A stretch of 64,000 bases of DNA from contig NW_024882918.1 of NCBI RefSeq assembly GCF_019059575.1, forward strand, positions 62,001-126,000, read 5' to 3'. Positions within the stretch are counted from its first letter, which is position 1. Each line of letters opens with the position of its first letter. The position numbers were made by a program, and so were the translations under genes. The notes beneath the pieces are model-generated. The model made no database searches. It was not told the origin of the DNA and saw nothing but the letters and a program-made list of their open reading frames with translations. Positions 62,023 through 64,000 of the stretch are shown here, piece by piece. Source of the stretch: Amphibalanus amphitrite. Lineage: Eukaryota > Arthropoda > Thecostraca > Balanomorpha > Balanidae.

Positions 62023-64000
62023 TCGCTATACAGATGAGGTAACCGCAGGTTGTTTGAAAATTAGACAAACACTATTCGTTAGAATTGTGTTTTTCTATTG
62101 AAAAGCAACCGGAGCAGTTTGGGGTTGGGGTATAACTGTGGTGGTAACATATCTAACTAGGTTTGCGAAAAATCGGTTTGCTGAGTGTTATTAAGATAGT
62201 TGGATGGTTTTGAACTCAGATATGGCCGCAATAGCTATCCTTACCTTTGGCCTGTAGACTTATCCACCATTTATCGGACACTTCTGGAAGTTTTCATAAA
62301 ACGTACGTGCATTTAATTTATGTCAACAAAACTTCGTAAAAGATTGCCTGTTGATGCAGCCTAGATGTGCGTTGCGCATCAGCTGCTAAGGTGAAATAAA
62401 GGTGCAATAAAAGTAAATTATTTCGCTAAGATGCTGTCTTTCCTTATGCATAAAGTGCAACCATGGTGCAACATAAGCATTTTGAACAATTTTTATTGCG
62501 AAACATTAAAAGAATCTAGTGAGCGACATCAGGATCTAGACAATCAGAATCTATCAGGTAGCTACTACAATCTAGACTTGATCTAGACCAGCGACATTAG
62601 AGTTAAAGGTTGCAACACAAAGACAATGACAGCTAGATAGACGGAGCGTCGGAGCGTTAAGTTGCATCAGCAATACCATTTTGTTTAACAATTAACAACA
62701 ATCAGCAATAACAATTTTAGCATTTTGGTCTTGCAATCGCTGCTGAAAAGCGCGTGTTCGGAATGCAATAATGGAATGCACACCCTTACAAACAACTCGC
62801 GATTCCGCCAAAACAATAGTCAGTGGAGAAATAGGTTGAGGCCGATTAAAAATTTCCCATTCGAAGCCTTGCTCCGTAACAAAACAGTTCGGGCCTTTTC
62901 TTAGCCTCCTCTGAAATGTATTGCTAGTAAGATACATGATTTTTTGCGGTAACGATTTTCTTTCAGCCATTATTGACTCGGGGTTCCGTTTGCTGGCAGT
63001 TGAGTGTTATTTCGGTGTCGATCTCGATGGGACGGTATGCGGTCTGTGTTCTGGCCACAGTCATCTCCATGACTGTGACGGATGCGATAGATGGGTGGAC
63101 GGACGAGAAAGGAGTCGGCTGCATACTGAACCACTAGCTGGAGAGAGAATGGAAAGACGTGCCGGCCGAGCACACCATCCACCGGACTAAAACAGGGAGT
63201 GCGCATTTGACGGGGTCTTAAGTAGCTGTACTCTCCCGATTTCCAGAGACAGGCCCAGAGATGATGAAACGCAGGCTGATTCCATCCAATTACACATGAC
63301 GTGTCTACTAGATAATAAAAAAGTTTAGAGGCTGATGTCTCGGGTTTCATGTAGCTTGAATCATCGAAAAATGGCATGCCTATGTATGTACTTGCACATG
63401 TGTTACCGACTGCCCTCAGTGAAGCGCATTGAACACACGATGTTTCACGGCACGCCGCACGCACCCCCTGACTCCTTCCATCAACCGTCGCGGCACCTTC
63501 GCGTCGACTGAGACGAATAATTTCCAGAACCGCGACTTCAGATGCCGATCGGGCGCCGCGGCTTAGTCCCCTTAATACATTTCTTTATTAATTAGGCCCT
63601 ACAAGTCTTCAATCGTCCGCAGGCTGCTGCGACAGCACCGAAGAGCCGAGGCAAACATTGCTGTTAACTGCGTTCTTGCGCTTTGCCCTTTGGTGACAGT
63701 ACCTGTGTGCGACTCCAGTACTTGAGTGCACCTATCCTAAAAAGGCAGCATATGCACTCGGATGACAAATATTGTATTGAAGCGTTACGTCTGTGCGTAT
63801 ATGGAAAACAGTCACTTATTATGCACAGCACCGACGAATAACGCGCATTGAGGAATCATTTGTGATATTTCGAAACATCATCACAACGTGGGACGACCAT
63901 CGTGTTCAATGTCAGAGTTATGCAAAATTTGGTAAAGTTTTTAAGGCCTTATCCTTATAGCTTTCACAGGTTTAGGTAAAAATGTTTACCTATTTATTAT
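62023..64000. other. No gene recognised
   Basis: AT-rich, then mixed DNA. A - strand frame at 62692-62970 (92 codons, beginning MAERKSLPQKIMYL) has protein-like composition, but no family, splice support or homologue that I can name. Confidence 0.3.

Overview
This is eukaryotic, animal genomic DNA. Three spliced protein genes can be reconstructed. Two of them, Ran GTPase and GOLGA7/Erf4, are universal animal genes. The Ran protein reads closest to arthropod Ran from memory. That, together with unsuppressed CpG, long GA/CT microsatellites and dense non-autonomous transposons, suggests an arthropod, perhaps a crustacean such as a barnacle. Only 'metazoan' is secure; the finer placement is inference.

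Genes. (1) A small homeodomain-only-protein-like (HOPX-like) gene lies on the + strand, with a proposed tiny first exon at 7807-7823, a central exon at 22663-22894 and a last exon at 28087-28167; all phases agree. Its homeodomain lacks the DNA-contacting Asn51. (2) GOLGA7, the small partner of a DHHC palmitoyltransferase, lies on the - strand in four coding exons (40938 down to 37396; 147 aa). (3) Ran lies on the - strand in three coding exons (50568 down to 48690; 215 aa), with a likely upstream non-coding leader exon near two E2F-like motifs. Two 5'-truncated non-LTR retrotransposon ends, carrying RNase H and the CxxC-H-C tail, lie at 41.7-42.4 kb and 47.5-48.0 kb.

Most of the rest is repeats. 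The dominant family consists of ~1.0-1.2 kb elements bounded by TTAA (1-940, 937-2135, 2769-3963, 5298-6249, 38453-39631, 51483-54957, 57840-58883, 58880-59878, plus a decayed relative at ~60.6-61.07 kb). They have inverted termini, one 'short' and one 'long' end, a G-run/palindrome/C-run hairpin just inside each end, and interiors packed with AGGTCA/TGACCT hexamers. TTAA and the asymmetric ends point to piggyBac-like non-autonomous elements; the AGGTCA arrays are the most unusual feature of the window. A second family (four ~690 bp copies at 25.4, 31.7, 37.7 and 56.9 kb) looks Helentron/HINE-like. There are also a hAT-like element with a perfect 8 bp target duplication (11.3 kb), a TA-flanked mariner-like MITE (6.3-7.5 kb), an unclassified 2.4 kb insertion nested in a TTAA element (51.5-53.9 kb) with another TTAA MITE inside it, minisatellites at 45.6-46.2 kb, and three long (CT)n/(GA)n tracts.

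The three genes are unrelated in pathway (transcription, protein palmitoylation, nuclear transport), and I see no evidence that they act together. Long stretches, notably 8-11 kb, 15-22 kb, 23-25 kb, 28-31 kb, 34-37 kb and 62-64 kb, hold no gene that I can recognise. No autonomous transposase, intact retroelement, confident tRNA gene or rRNA was found.
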